From positions 118,790-182,789 of the forward strand of contig NZ_NMQW01000027.1 in assembly GCF_002234615.1 (NCBI RefSeq): a DNA stretch of 64,000 nucleotides. The letters run 5' to 3'. Source of the stretch: Paenibacillus rigui. Lineage in GTDB: Bacteria; Bacillota; Bacilli; Paenibacillales; NBRC-103111. How positions within the stretch are numbered: position 1 is the first letter of the stretch; every line of letters starts with the position of its first letter. The notes under the pieces are model-generated. The model did not search any database, had not been told where the DNA came from, and worked only from the letters and a program-made list of their open reading frames with translations. Of the stretch, positions 57,182-64,000 are shown piece after piece. Position numbers and translations under genes: made by a program.

Positions 57182-58035
57182 AAGACTTTCGTAACAATAT
57201 TAAACCTAACTGGTGTCCCGGATGCGGTGACTTCTCCATTCAAGCAGCTATTCAAAGAGCTGCAGCCAATGTAGGACTTGAGCCTGAGCAATTGGGCGTC
57301 GTTTCCGGTATCGGTTGTTCCGGTCGTATTTCCGGTTATATTAACGCTTATGGCTTCCACGGCGTGCATGGCCGTTCCCTGCCTATCGCTCAAGGTTTGA
57401 AAATGGCTAACCGTGAGCTGACGGTGCTTGCAGCCGGTGGTGATGGTGACGGTTTTGCAATCGGTATGGGCCATACAGTTCACGCCATTCGTCGTAACAT
57501 CGATATTACTTATATCGTTATGGATAACCAAATTTACGGGTTGACGAAAGGTCAAACGTCCCCTCGTAGTGCGGAAGGCTTCAAAACGAAAAGTACGCCA
57601 TCCGGATCCATTGAATCTGCATTGTCGCCGCTTGAAGTAGCTTTGGCTGCAGGTGCCACATTCGTTGCACAGTCGTTCTCGAGCAATCTGAAGCAATTGA
57701 CTTCGTTGATCGAGCAAGGCATGCAGCATAAAGGCTTCTCCTTCATCAACGTGTTCAGTCCGTGTGTAACTTTTAACAAGGTTAACACTTATGACTGGTT
57801 TAAAGAGAATATCGTAGACCTGGAAGAAATTCCGGATTACGATCCTACGAACCGTGTTATGGCTATGACCAAAATCATGGAAACAAATAGCATGTTGACG
57901 GGCTTGATCTATCAAGATAAATCCAAAACCAGCTATGAGACGCATGTTCCTGGTTTCAGAGAAGAGGCTTTGGCTAAACAAGATCTTAAAATCTCTGAGC
58001 AAGATTTCGAGAAATTGGTTGCAGAATTTAAATAA
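57169..58035 (+). CDS. korB: 2-oxoacid:ferredoxin oxidoreductase, beta subunit
   Basis: KorB binds thiamine diphosphate and a 4Fe-4S cluster. It has WCPGCGDF with Cys16 and Cys19, GIGCSGR with Cys50, and SPCVTFN late, the four Cys expected for the cluster, plus the TPP motif GGDGDGFAIGMGHTVHA and MDNQIYGLTKGQ. ATG at 57169 follows CAGGAG within korA, and gives 288 residues. It may serve TCA or other 2-oxoacid oxidation; ferredoxin is not nearby. Confidence 0.94.
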   Translation: MATLKDFRNNIKPNWCPGCGDFSIQAAIQRAAANVGLEPEQLGVVSGIGCSGRISGYINAYGFHGVHGRSLPIAQGLKMANRELTVLAAGGDGDGFAIGMGHTVHAIRRNIDITYIVMDNQIYGLTKGQTSPRSAEGFKTKSTPSGSIESALSPLEVALAAGATFVAQSFSSNLKQLTSLIEQGMQHKGFSFINVFSPCVTFNKVNTYDWFKENIVDLEEIPDYDPTNRVMAMTKIMETNSMLTGLIYQDKSKTSYETHVPGFREEALAKQDLKISEQDFEKLVAEFK

Positions 58036-58050
58036 TTTCATAAATCGTTC

Positions 58051-58082
58051 AAAGCATACGGCTCAGCCGTGTGCTTTTTTTC
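58051..58082 (+). terminator. Terminator after korB
   Basis: AAGCATACGGCT C AGCCGTGTGCTT (G-U included), then TTTTTC. Confidence 0.9.
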
Positions 58083-58166
58083 TTGACTTTACGTTATAAT
58101 CAGGTCAAATCTAGAAACACTAGATGAAGTCTTAAAAATACATATTCTAGGAATGGAGAGTCGTCC

Positions 58167-58736
58167 ATGAAACAAGTACCTATTGGCGTTTCCGCAAGAC
58201 ATATCCATTTATCTGTTGAACATATCGAGCAGCTATTTGGGAAAGGCTACGAGCTTCAAGTGATGAAGGAGCTGTCTCAGCCCGGGCAATTTGCCGCAGC
58301 AGAAACGGTTGCTGTCATCGGACCGAAAGGGAAATTTGATAAGGTGAGAATTCTTGGGCCTGCAAGGGGCAAGACACAGCTTGAAGTTTCACGCACGGAT
58401 GCGTTTACCCTTGGCTTGAATCCGCCGGTGCGGGAATCAGGTCATATTGAGGGCACGCCAGGCTGCACGCTGGAGGGACCGGCAGGCAAAATTGAGTTAA
58501 CACAAGGTGTCATTGTTGCGGCAAGACATATCCATTTTCACACAGAGGATGCTGCAAAATGGGGAATTGCTGATAAGCAGATGTTAACGGTCAAGGTGGA
58601 GGGTGAACGTTCGCTTGTATTTGAACAGGTTGTTGCCCGTGTATCAGACCAGTACGCTCTTGATATGCATATTGATACCGATGAAGCGAATGCTGCCGGA
58701 GTCAAAACAGGTGATACAGCTATTATTTTAGCTTAG
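58167..58736 (+). CDS. pduL: PduL-type phosphate acyltransferase
   Basis: PduL transfers acyl groups between CoA and phosphate, giving acetyl or propionyl phosphate. The 189-residue protein has both zinc motifs, RHIHLS near 13-18 and ARHIHFH near 118-124, and GKTQLEVSRTDAFTLGL. No microcompartment shell genes are near it, and no N-terminal encapsulation peptide extends it. It follows korAB by 131 bases and a terminator, which suggests a 2-oxoacid to acyl phosphate route (inference). ATG at 58167 follows GGAGAG. Confidence 0.92.
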   Translation: MKQVPIGVSARHIHLSVEHIEQLFGKGYELQVMKELSQPGQFAAAETVAVIGPKGKFDKVRILGPARGKTQLEVSRTDAFTLGLNPPVRESGHIEGTPGCTLEGPAGKIELTQGVIVAARHIHFHTEDAAKWGIADKQMLTVKVEGERSLVFEQVVARVSDQYALDMHIDTDEANAAGVKTGDTAIILA

Positions 58737-58841
58737 CGGAGTCATACGTTCTCTTTGAAATTCATGCTGCAATAATGATATAATAGCAGGTATGATCTTT
58801 TTATATGATGATTGCAGCCTATTTTCAGGAGGAACACGTGA

Positions 58842-60314
58842 ATGACAACGAAGAATAAATCTGATAAAGATTTTTCTATATATTTTCAACCTCCTTCCCT
58901 AACAGATGCGAAGAAGCGGGGCAAGGAAGATATTAAGGTACACTATAATTTTGAAATCCCTGAAGATATGCAGCAGTTTGGCAAGGATAAATATTATTTG
59001 ATCCAAACATATGGATGCCAGATGAACGAGCATGATACAGAAACCATTATGGGCTTGCTCGAACAGATGGGATATCAGGCTACGGACGATCGCCGTCAGG
59101 CTGATGTCATCCTGCTGAATACTTGTGCGGTGCGTGAAAACGCCGAGGATAAAGTTTTTGGTGAGTTAGGTCATTTGAAGCACTTGAAGGCAGAAAAGCC
59201 ATCTCTTGTTCTTGGTGTGTGCGGATGTATGTCCCAGGAAGAAGCAGTCGTGAATCGTATACTTCAGAAGCATGCTTTCGTGGATCTGATCTTCGGAACC
59301 CATAATATTCATCGGCTGCCTAACCTGTTGAAGGAAGCATTTTACAGTAAAGAAATGGTCATTGAGGTTTGGTCCAAAGAAGGCGATATCGTCGAAAACC
59401 TGCCTAAAAAACGGGAAGGCATTAAAGCCTGGGTTAATATTATGTATGGATGCGATAAGTTTTGTACTTACTGTATTGTGCCTTACACCCGCGGTAAAGA
59501 ACGGAGCCGTCGGCCCGAGGATGTCCTGGCGGAAGTAAGGGACCTTGCGAGACAAGGCTTTCAAGAAATCATGCTGCTTGGCCAAAACGTAAATGCCTAT
59601 GGCAAGGATTTTGATGACATCGAATATACGTTCGGGGATCTTATGAACGATATTTCGAAAATAGATATCCCGCGTGTTCGTTTTACAACATCGCACCCGC
59701 GTGACTTTGATGATCACTTGATTGAAGTTCTTGCGAAGAAAGGCAATCTCGTAGAACAAATTCATCTGCCGGTACAATCGGGCAGTAATGAAATTTTGAA
59801 GCGGATGAGCCGTAAATATACCCGCGAGCATTATTTGGAGCTGGTAGCCAAAATTAAAAACGCGATTCCGGATGTTGGCATGACGACAGATATCATCGTA
59901 GGCTTTCCTGGTGAGACGGAGGAGCAGTTCGAGGATACGCTGTCCCTTGTAAAAGAAGTGAAATTCGACAGTGCCTATACTTTCATTTACTCGCCTAGGG
60001 AAGGGACGCCTGCAGCAGACATGGACGATGATGTGCCGATGGAAGTGAAAAAGTCCCGCCTGTACCGCTTAAATGCTGTATTGGCAGAGTTCAGTAAAGA
60101 AAGCAACGAAAGCTTTAAAGGAAAAGTTGTGGATGTCTTGGTCGAAGGGGAAAGCAAAAACAACTCGGACGTACTTGCAGGACGAACACGCACGAATAAA
60201 TTGGTGCATTTGGTGGGTCCCAAGGAGCTTATCGGTAAAATCGTGCCTGTCCGTATTACAGACGCACAGACCTGGTATATCAAAGGGGAATGGGTTCCAG
60301 CGTCAGCTGTATAA
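58842..60314 (+). CDS. miaB: tRNA-2-methylthio-N6-isopentenyladenosine synthase MiaB
   Basis: MiaB is a radical SAM methylthiotransferase that modifies A37 in tRNA. It shows [13 protein letters not shown] near 52-64, [15 protein letters not shown], the radical [11 protein letters not shown] near 204-211, and a C-terminal TRAM domain. It is 490 residues with a charged N-terminal extension of about 45 residues, usual for this family in Bacillales. ATG at 58842 follows AGGAGG. ricA comes next, as in B. subtilis. Confidence 0.96.
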   Translation: MTTKNKSDKDFSIYFQPPSLTDAKKRGKEDIKVHYNFEIPEDMQQFGKDKYYLIQTYGCQMNEHDTETIMGLLEQMGYQATDDRRQADVILLNTCAVRENAEDKVFGELGHLKHLKAEKPSLVLGVCGCMSQEEAVVNRILQKHAFVDLIFGTHNIHRLPNLLKEAFYSKEMVIEVWSKEGDIVENLPKKREGIKAWVNIMYGCDKFCTYCIVPYTRGKERSRRPEDVLAEVRDLARQGFQEIMLLGQNVNAYGKDFDDIEYTFGDLMNDISKIDIPRVRFTTSHPRDFDDHLIEVLAKKGNLVEQIHLPVQSGSNEILKRMSRKYTREHYLELVAKIKNAIPDVGMTTDIIVGFPGETEEQFEDTLSLVKEVKFDSAYTFIYSPREGTPAADMDDDVPMEVKKSRLYRLNAVLAEFSKESNESFKGKVVDVLVEGESKNNSDVLAGRTRTNKLVHLVGPKELIGKIVPVRITDAQTWYIKGEWVPASAV

Positions 60315-60369
60315 CCATGAGTAAGTGAGTACAATCATTAAGAATATTTGTTGAGGGGCGTGTCTGGCC

Positions 60370-60810
60370 ATGTCGGAACATCACAATCATGACCATAATC
60401 ATAGACAATGCAGTGATATGGAGCGTTATACGAACACAGAAATGATCGTTCGTGAGGATATTTTAGCGAAAGCCAAGGAATTGGCGGAGCTGATATCCAC
60501 CTCGAACGAGGTTCAATTTTTTCAAAAAGCGGAGGCTCAAATTTCGTCCAACGATCAAATTCAAACACTAATAAGTGCAATTAAGAAAAAGCAAAAAGAA
60601 ATTGTAGCTTTTGAATCGTTTGAAAATAATAAAATGGTTGAAAAGATCGAAAAGGAAATTGAAGATTTGCAGGATCAACTGGATAACATTCCAATTGTTA
60701 GTGAATTTAAACAGTCCCAAGAAGATATTAATTATTTGCTGCAGCTTGTGATGTCGGTAATCCGAGATACGGTTTCCGATAAAGTTGCTGTGGTTGCAGG
60801 CAATGAGTAG
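60370..60810 (+). CDS. ricA: RicA (YmcA) of the RicAFT complex, with a His/Cys-rich N-terminus
   Basis: RicA, with RicF and RicT, modulates RNase Y and the Spo0A phosphorelay and binds Fe-S clusters in B. subtilis. The 146-residue helical protein has the YmcA core VREDILAKAKELAELIS and FFQKAEAQISSNDQIQTLI, SEFKQSQEDINYLLQLVMSVI. It begins MSEHHNHDHNHRQC, with five His and one Cys in 14 residues, which the B. subtilis protein lacks; the B. subtilis C-terminal Cys tail is not seen here. ATG at 60370 follows GAGGGG. ATG at 60418 has no good site. Confidence 0.9.
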   Translation: MSEHHNHDHNHRQCSDMERYTNTEMIVREDILAKAKELAELISTSNEVQFFQKAEAQISSNDQIQTLISAIKKKQKEIVAFESFENNKMVEKIEKEIEDLQDQLDNIPIVSEFKQSQEDINYLLQLVMSVIRDTVSDKVAVVAGNE

Positions 60811-60828
60811 ATTAGATTGAATCATAGG

Positions 60829-60865
60829 ACCACCTTGCTCTTCAATGGAGCAAGGTGGTTTTTTA
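60829..60865 (+). terminator. Terminator after ricA
   Basis: ACCACCTTGCTC TTCAATG GAGCAAGGTGGT is a perfect 12-bp stem followed by TTTTTAA. It lacks a T run on the minus strand, so it serves ricA mainly. Confidence 0.9.
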
Positions 60866-61195
60866 ATATCGAATGGTGACTCTGGTACCGATTGGTACGA
60901 TTCGCGAAAGTGACAATACATCTTCGTTATACATACGCACACAGCCATGAGATGCCAGAGTGCCGATGGAAGCGGGGTTGTTTGTACCATGGATCCCGTA
61001 GTGCGGACGAGATAGACCCATCCAGAAAGCGCCAAACGGACCGCCTGGATTCGGCACCTTGTTAATGATTGTATATTCGCCTACCGGGGTCTGGGTTAGC
61101 TCTTTGCCAATACCAATAGGAAATCCACGGACCACCATATTGTTTTGAAGCAAATACAGCGTCCTGGAGGATAGATCGATTATGATTCGATACAT
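60863..61195 (-). CDS. Minimal YkuD-type L,D-transpeptidase
   Basis: A 110-residue protein made almost wholly of a YkuD domain. The catalytic site is clear: GIHGTNNP with His69 and ASHGCVRM with Ser82, His83, Cys85 and Arg87. Such enzymes cross-link peptidoglycan via 3-3 bonds. No signal peptide or LysM is present, so export is not explained; B. subtilis YkuD is found in spore material, which hints at a spore role here. It is 18 bases downstream of the hsp20 stop in the same direction. Confidence 0.9.
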   Translation of the reverse strand: MYRIIIDLSSRTLYLLQNNMVVRGFPIGIGKELTQTPVGEYTIINKVPNPGGPFGAFWMGLSRPHYGIHGTNNPASIGTLASHGCVRMYNEDVLSLSRIVPIGTRVTIRY

Positions 61196-61213
61196 GATGT
61201 CACTTCCTAAATG

Positions 61214-61672
61214 TTATAGATATCTTATGGGAATCTCGTAGTACGTTTTATTGATTTTCTTTTTGCGCATTTTGACTTGAAGAATCCCGTCTTTAAAAGA
61301 GGAACGGCTGGTATGGGGAATCACATGACAGGGGAGAGGTACGATTTTTTTAGTGCCATTTTCCATCCCGTCAAACCGTACTTGGTCCACCCTTACCTTC
61401 ACGGTCGGGCTGCATTTTTGATCCGACATTTTAACTTTTACAATGACATAGTTATGGGTATCGAAAACCTCTGCCGACCCAGCTGACCGTTTATTTGAAC
61501 TGCCCAGAACCGGCATGCTTTTGGTGAGTACTTGTTGCACGTAGTCTTCAACCCAAGATGTATCATTTAACATATCCATTTGCTGAGCAGACGGTAATGC
61601 AGGCAGCTTGCTGCCAAGTAATTTTTCCATTTGGTCCCATTTGAAGGGGTTGATGCCGCCGCCTCGGCTCAT
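61214..61672 (-). CDS. Hsp20/alpha-crystallin family protein, likely spore-associated
   Basis: A 152-residue protein with an N-terminal segment MSRGGGINPFKWDQMEKLLG and a beta-rich alpha-crystallin-like domain (about 70-152: EVFDTHNYVIVKVKM...VRVDQVRFDGM...SSFKDGILQVKMRKK). Spore coat proteins CotM and CotP of B. subtilis are of this kind. GGGAGG on the minus strand 9 bases before ATG at 61672 sets the start; a GTG at 61738 would add 22 residues. The upstream CATATAATA and the gerP operon in the other direction suggest mother-cell expression. Confidence 0.83.
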   Translation of the reverse strand: MSRGGGINPFKWDQMEKLLGSKLPALPSAQQMDMLNDTSWVEDYVQQVLTKSMPVLGSSNKRSAGSAEVFDTHNYVIVKVKMSDQKCSPTVKVRVDQVRFDGMENGTKKIVPLPCHVIPHTSRSSFKDGILQVKMRKKKINKTYYEIPIRYL

Positions 61673-61705
61673 AAGCGTAAGCCTCCCGTTGTCATAATGT
61701 GTATT

Positions 61706-61731
61706 TATTATATGAGAAGGGTGGATTGGGT
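61706..61731 (-). promoter_or_regulatory. Putative mother-cell promoter for hsp20/ykuD
   Basis: On the minus strand CATATAATA (61706-61714 on + coordinates) matches the sigma-K -10 CATANNNTA perfectly, with AC 15 bases upstream (61730-61731), slightly short of the usual 17. Sigma-E would also have a similar -10. Confidence 0.55.
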
Positions 61732-61788
61732 GATACACTTTGATGAAATTGCCTGCTTGACTGATGAGCGGAGTTCCTTTTTGGGGTT

Positions 61789-61816
61789 ACCTCTAGGCGG
61801 ATATCTACATACAATA
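61789..61816 (+). promoter_or_regulatory. Sigma-K promoter for the gerP operon
   Basis: AC at 61789-61790, 17 bases, then CATACAATA at 61808-61816, a perfect match to AC-N17-CATANNNTA. The gerP operon is sigma-K dependent in B. subtilis and B. cereus. Confidence 0.8.
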
Positions 61817-61858
61817 CAAAAAGACGCGGTTTCGAAGTCACGCCAAAGGAGTTTGCTT

Positions 61859-62095
61859 ATGCCGTCCATCGTGGGCAACATCAAAATTTTAAACGTAGGA
61901 CCGAGCTCCATCGTTCAAATTGGAGATGCCGTGCAGCTATCGCCGGAAAGCACCTCCAAGACCTATGCGGGAGCGGGGTCATTTAATACGGGGGATTTTG
62001 CACATACCAACAATGCCATTAGTAATACAAGCACAAATGATCCTGATGTGAACGATTCGAATCCAACGACTGTCGGAAATAAAGGGGTGGTCTAA
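61859..62095 (+). CDS. gerPA: Spore germination protein GerPA/GerPF type
   Basis: A 78-residue protein starting MPSIVGNIKILNVGPSSIVQIGD, with SPESTSKTYAGAGSFNTGDF and a TNDPDVNDSN tail, the shared layout of GerPA and GerPF. These proteins, in the inner coat, help small germinants reach their receptors. Its place before gerPB favours GerPA. AAAGGAG precedes ATG at 61859; the open frame upstream to 61631 is not used. Confidence 0.9.
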   Translation: MPSIVGNIKILNVGPSSIVQIGDAVQLSPESTSKTYAGAGSFNTGDFAHTNNAISNTSTNDPDVNDSNPTTVGNKGVV

Positions 62096-62299
62096 TTGAA
62101 TTTGGTTGTCAATCAGCATATCGTGATTCATCAGCTGCGTGTCGATACCGTATCCAATTCATCCATTTTACAAATTGGGAGTGCCGGAGTGATGAAACCA
62201 CTTTCTAACTTATACAACACAGGAAAATTTACAGGACCTGCTCCGGAATTAGGAGGGGGATCAACGCTGTCTCTTGTGCCGCTGCCTAATCCCACTTGA
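62096..62299 (+). CDS. gerPB: Spore germination protein GerPB
   Basis: A 67-residue protein with VVNQHIVIHQLRVDTVSNSSILQIGSAG and KPLSNLYNTGKF, the GerPB signature. TTG at 62096 directly follows the gerPA stop, with AAAGGGGTGG as the site. It ends PLPNPT, like the Pro-rich tail of homologues, and is a bit short. Confidence 0.9.
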   Translation: MNLVVNQHIVIHQLRVDTVSNSSILQIGSAGVMKPLSNLYNTGKFTGPAPELGGGSTLSLVPLPNPT

Positions 62300-62366
62300 T
62301 TTGTAACTGGGCAAACACCTACCTTCAAGCACTTGCATACCCTAAAGGCATAAGGGGGGATGAGAC

Positions 62367-63026
62367 GTGTATACATGGCAGCAATGGTGTCAATATGTTC
62401 AAAGCATGCACGCTTATGTTCAAGCCAAAGACGGAAAAATTCAACAATTGGAAAAAGCCATTGAGGATTTAAAAGCGGAAATTGGAAATCTCAAGGACCA
62501 GAAACGAATTCATATTGATAAAATCGAATATAAGTTTGATCAGCTCAAAGTGGAAACCTTAGAAGGAACACTAAATATCGGAATCAACCCGAGTGCGGTG
62601 GAGGACATGGCGGTTAACTCAAAGGGGGATTCTTCAACGACGAACACGAATGTAGAGGCGCAGGCAATGGATCAAAAAGCCCAGCCTCAAAGCCCTTTGG
62701 ACGCTTCTGTTCAAGGACTTCGAGGAGAGATTACGAAGGAGCTTCTGCTGTTTTTGAATCAACAGGTACCTAGACAGCTGGCGGTTTTACAGGCAGAGCA
62801 CGGACATACATTGGATAGCTGGCACCAGAGGCTGATCGTGGAAGATTTAGGCCGGCAGATCGACCAGCGAATTACTTATTATTTGCGTCAAATGGAACCA
62901 GGTGCAACGGAGGATCAATTATCCTCTATCAAAGACTCGGTTATTTTTAGAACCAAGAATGATATTCAGGCGGCGTTGAATGAATACTTTAATAAACTGC
63001 CTCAAAAGGATGTGGAATTGACGTGA
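62367..63026 (+). CDS. gerPC: Spore germination protein GerPC
   Basis: A 219-residue protein with an N-terminal coiled coil (about 20-62, KDGKIQQLEKAIEDLKAEIGNL), a GTLNIGINPS segment near 67-77, and a helical C-terminal half with LLLFLNQQVPRQL. This is the GerPC layout. GTG at 62367 follows AGGGGGGATGAG. The end overlaps gerPD by four bases. Confidence 0.87.
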   Translation: MYTWQQWCQYVQSMHAYVQAKDGKIQQLEKAIEDLKAEIGNLKDQKRIHIDKIEYKFDQLKVETLEGTLNIGINPSAVEDMAVNSKGDSSTTNTNVEAQAMDQKAQPQSPLDASVQGLRGEITKELLLFLNQQVPRQLAVLQAEHGHTLDSWHQRLIVEDLGRQIDQRITYYLRQMEPGATEDQLSSIKDSVIFRTKNDIQAALNEYFNKLPQKDVELT

Positions 63027-63220
63027 ACTTTCAAGTGACTAACAAGGCCTTATGTGTTGGAGAAATTCGTGTTTTGGGAGTATCAAGCTCTTCAGTTTTT
63101 CTTATTGGAGATACGGAACAAATTATTTGCTCGTCTATATTTGATACGCCTCCTGAATCTGTGATAGTGGGGCCGCTTGCGCCACTTCCTTCCGAAGAAA
63201 AGAAGGATGAAAACCCATGA
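63023..63220 (+). CDS. gerPD: Spore germination protein GerPD
   Basis: A 65-residue protein with VGEIRVLGVSSSSVFLIGDTEQI and SSIFDTPPESVIVGPLAPL, the family features. GTG at 63023 overlaps gerPC, and the stop overlaps gerPE in ATGA. Confidence 0.9.
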   Translation: MNFQVTNKALCVGEIRVLGVSSSSVFLIGDTEQIICSSIFDTPPESVIVGPLAPLPSEEKKDENP

Positions 63221-63600
63221 CTCGTTGGTCCGTGGTAAGGGATCTGAAAATAAATAGCGTTGCACAGTCGTCTATTGTTCAAATAGGAGATAATGAATCC
63301 ATAGTACCTATGACCAGGGCGTTAGCTATCCAACGTGCATTCCCTTATTTCTGGGACGATGAGGGGAATTTTGATTACCCTATTTTTTCACGGGACATTC
63401 CATTCATGGGTGCCCAGGAGAACCTGCATATGTCTATTGATAACAGGGATAGCGCCATCCAAGTGGGCTGTATCAAGGTTGTCGCTATTGCTGTCTCCTC
63501 TGTTTTGCAAGTCGGTTCGAATGAAAAAATAGTTGCTGATTCCCGAATTAAGTATTTTCGTCAGTTTGTGACAAATGCTCCTTCTCCGAGTAAGCAATGA
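63217..63600 (+). CDS. gerPE: Spore germination protein GerPE
   Basis: A 127-residue protein with the repeated gerP theme: INSVAQSSIVQIGDNESI near the start and KVVAIAVSSVLQVGSNEKI near the end. It is a two-unit protein, as GerPE usually is. It is the last gerP gene here; a separate gerPF is not seen after it. Confidence 0.87.
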   Translation: MTRWSVVRDLKINSVAQSSIVQIGDNESIVPMTRALAIQRAFPYFWDDEGNFDYPIFSRDIPFMGAQENLHMSIDNRDSAIQVGCIKVVAIAVSSVLQVGSNEKIVADSRIKYFRQFVTNAPSPSKQ

Positions 63601-63703
63601 GAACGATATTTTGATTAACTTGGGAGCGTAGTTTCTCTTCCAATAGTTTGATTTCGGTTAGAATATCAGGAGCCAAGTGTGCAACCGTAAACTGTGTGAC
63701 CAT
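63548..63703 (-). CDS. Small protein, 51 residues, unknown
   Basis: On the minus strand, ATG at 63703 to TAA at 63548 codes for MVTQFTVAHLAPDILTEI..., with a GTGGAGGG site 6-7 bases upstream. The N-terminal half is an amphipathic helix (ILTEIKLLEEKLRSQVNQ), then NIVLIAYSEKEHLSQTDE. The last 53 bases overlap the end of gerPE in the opposite direction. I do not recognise it. A Spo0E-like phosphatase (yisI) borders gerP in B. subtilis, but this protein lacks a clear SQxLD motif. Confidence 0.6.
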   Translation of the reverse strand: MVTQFTVAHLAPDILTEIKLLEEKLRSQVNQNIVLIAYSEKEHLSQTDENT

Positions 63704-64000
63704 CGGTAAACCCTCCACATTCAATATGATTTCTCTTGTTATATCATGTCCATCTTTGCCAAATGTTAATTCCCATACGCGATCTGAATGAAAAAGTAAA
63801 TTAATGGATTTGCCTTTTGTTTATCCACATGGTATATTTGTCTTCTGTCTTGGGGACAAGTTATTTTAGTAAGATTAAGGCTCAAGACAAGGGTAGAGAA
63901 GTGGATTTGAAGGTAAAAAATAAATACTTGCATTCCGATAGGTTAATGTGGTATATTGTTATTCCGGCCATTTGGTCTGGTCATTGCCCTTTGAAAACTG
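63704..64000 (+). promoter_or_regulatory. Likely rRNA operon promoter and leader region
   Basis: No gene is seen in this stretch. It holds two promoter-like elements on the + strand: TTGCCT at 63810-63815 with TATATT at 63833-63838 (17-base spacer), and TTGCAT at 63928-63933 with TATATT at 63952-63957 (18-base spacer). The window ends in GCCCTTTGAAAACTG, which matches the leader motif before 16S rRNA in Bacillales. A DnaA-box-like TTATCCACA lies at 63821-63829 inside the first promoter. Confidence 0.6.

Noticed and set aside
57178..58041. 287-codon minus-strand frame opposite korB
   Set aside because: It mirrors korB almost exactly and has no family features.

Overview
The window is a stretch of a low-to-mid GC, spore-forming Firmicutes chromosome. 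Gene order (rpsB-tsf-pyrH-frr-uppS-cdsA-dxr-rseP-proS-polC-rimP-nusA-ylxR-ylxQ-infB-rbfA-nrnA-truB-ribF-rpsO-pnp, then ylxY-mlpA-dut-dpaAB-asd-dapG-dapA-rnj-tepA-ylzJ-spoIIIE, ymfF-H-I-J-K-M, pgsA-cinA-recA-recX-rny-ymdB-spoVS, miaB-ricA) matches the Bacillus subtilis 1.7 Mb region. Details such as a 216-residue EF-Ts, rimO beside pgsA, an archaeal/eukaryotic-type ProRS, and frequent TTG/GTG starts behind strong GGAGG sites suggest Paenibacillus or a close Paenibacillaceae relative. Genus is inference.

Layout. Positions 1-24 kb hold translation, membrane lipid/isoprenoid and replication housekeeping genes, all on the + strand, with Rho-independent terminators after rpsB, tsf, frr, proS, rpsO and pnp. 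Positions 24-31.7 kb hold a sporulation-linked peptidoglycan/protease pair (ylxY, mlpA), dut, and the lysine/dipicolinate block dpaA-dpaB-asd-dapG-dapA, with a sigma-K-like promoter before dpaA. Positions 31.8-45.1 kb hold RNase J, the ClpP-like TepA, SpoIIIE/FtsK, a SleB-type cortex hydrolase with a very good sigma-G promoter, the M16 pair YmfF/YmfH, YmfI, YmfJ, an orphan BMP-like lipoprotein, YmfK, RodZ and an unlisted 57-residue membrane protein. Positions 45.1-54.1 kb hold yajQ, rimO, pgsA, cinA, recA (with LexA box), recX, rny, ymdB and spoVS (with sigma-H promoter). Positions 54.2-60.8 kb hold an M19 dipeptidase, the 2-oxoacid:ferredoxin oxidoreductase korAB, a PduL-type phosphotransacylase, miaB and ricA. 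From 60.8 kb a spore module breaks the Bacillus-like order: a reverse-strand hsp20/YkuD transpeptidase pair faces a forward gerPABCDE operon, each with a mother-cell (CATANNNTA) promoter. The right edge (63.7-64 kb) carries two promoter-like elements and the TTTGAAAACTG leader motif typical of rRNA operons, so an rrn operon probably begins just outside the window.

How the genes fit. Much of the window is shared housekeeping, but several genes form a sporulation theme: DPA synthesis (dpaAB), chromosome translocation (spoIIIE), cortex lysis (sleB), coat permeability to germinants (gerP), spoVS, and probably the hsp20/YkuD pair. No phage, IS element, CRISPR array, tRNA or defence island was seen. 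I found no strong case for an undescribed multi-gene system. The best leads are the orphan lipoprotein, the small proteins at 44900-45073 and 63548-63703, the His/Cys-rich RicA, and the divergent mother-cell promoter region.
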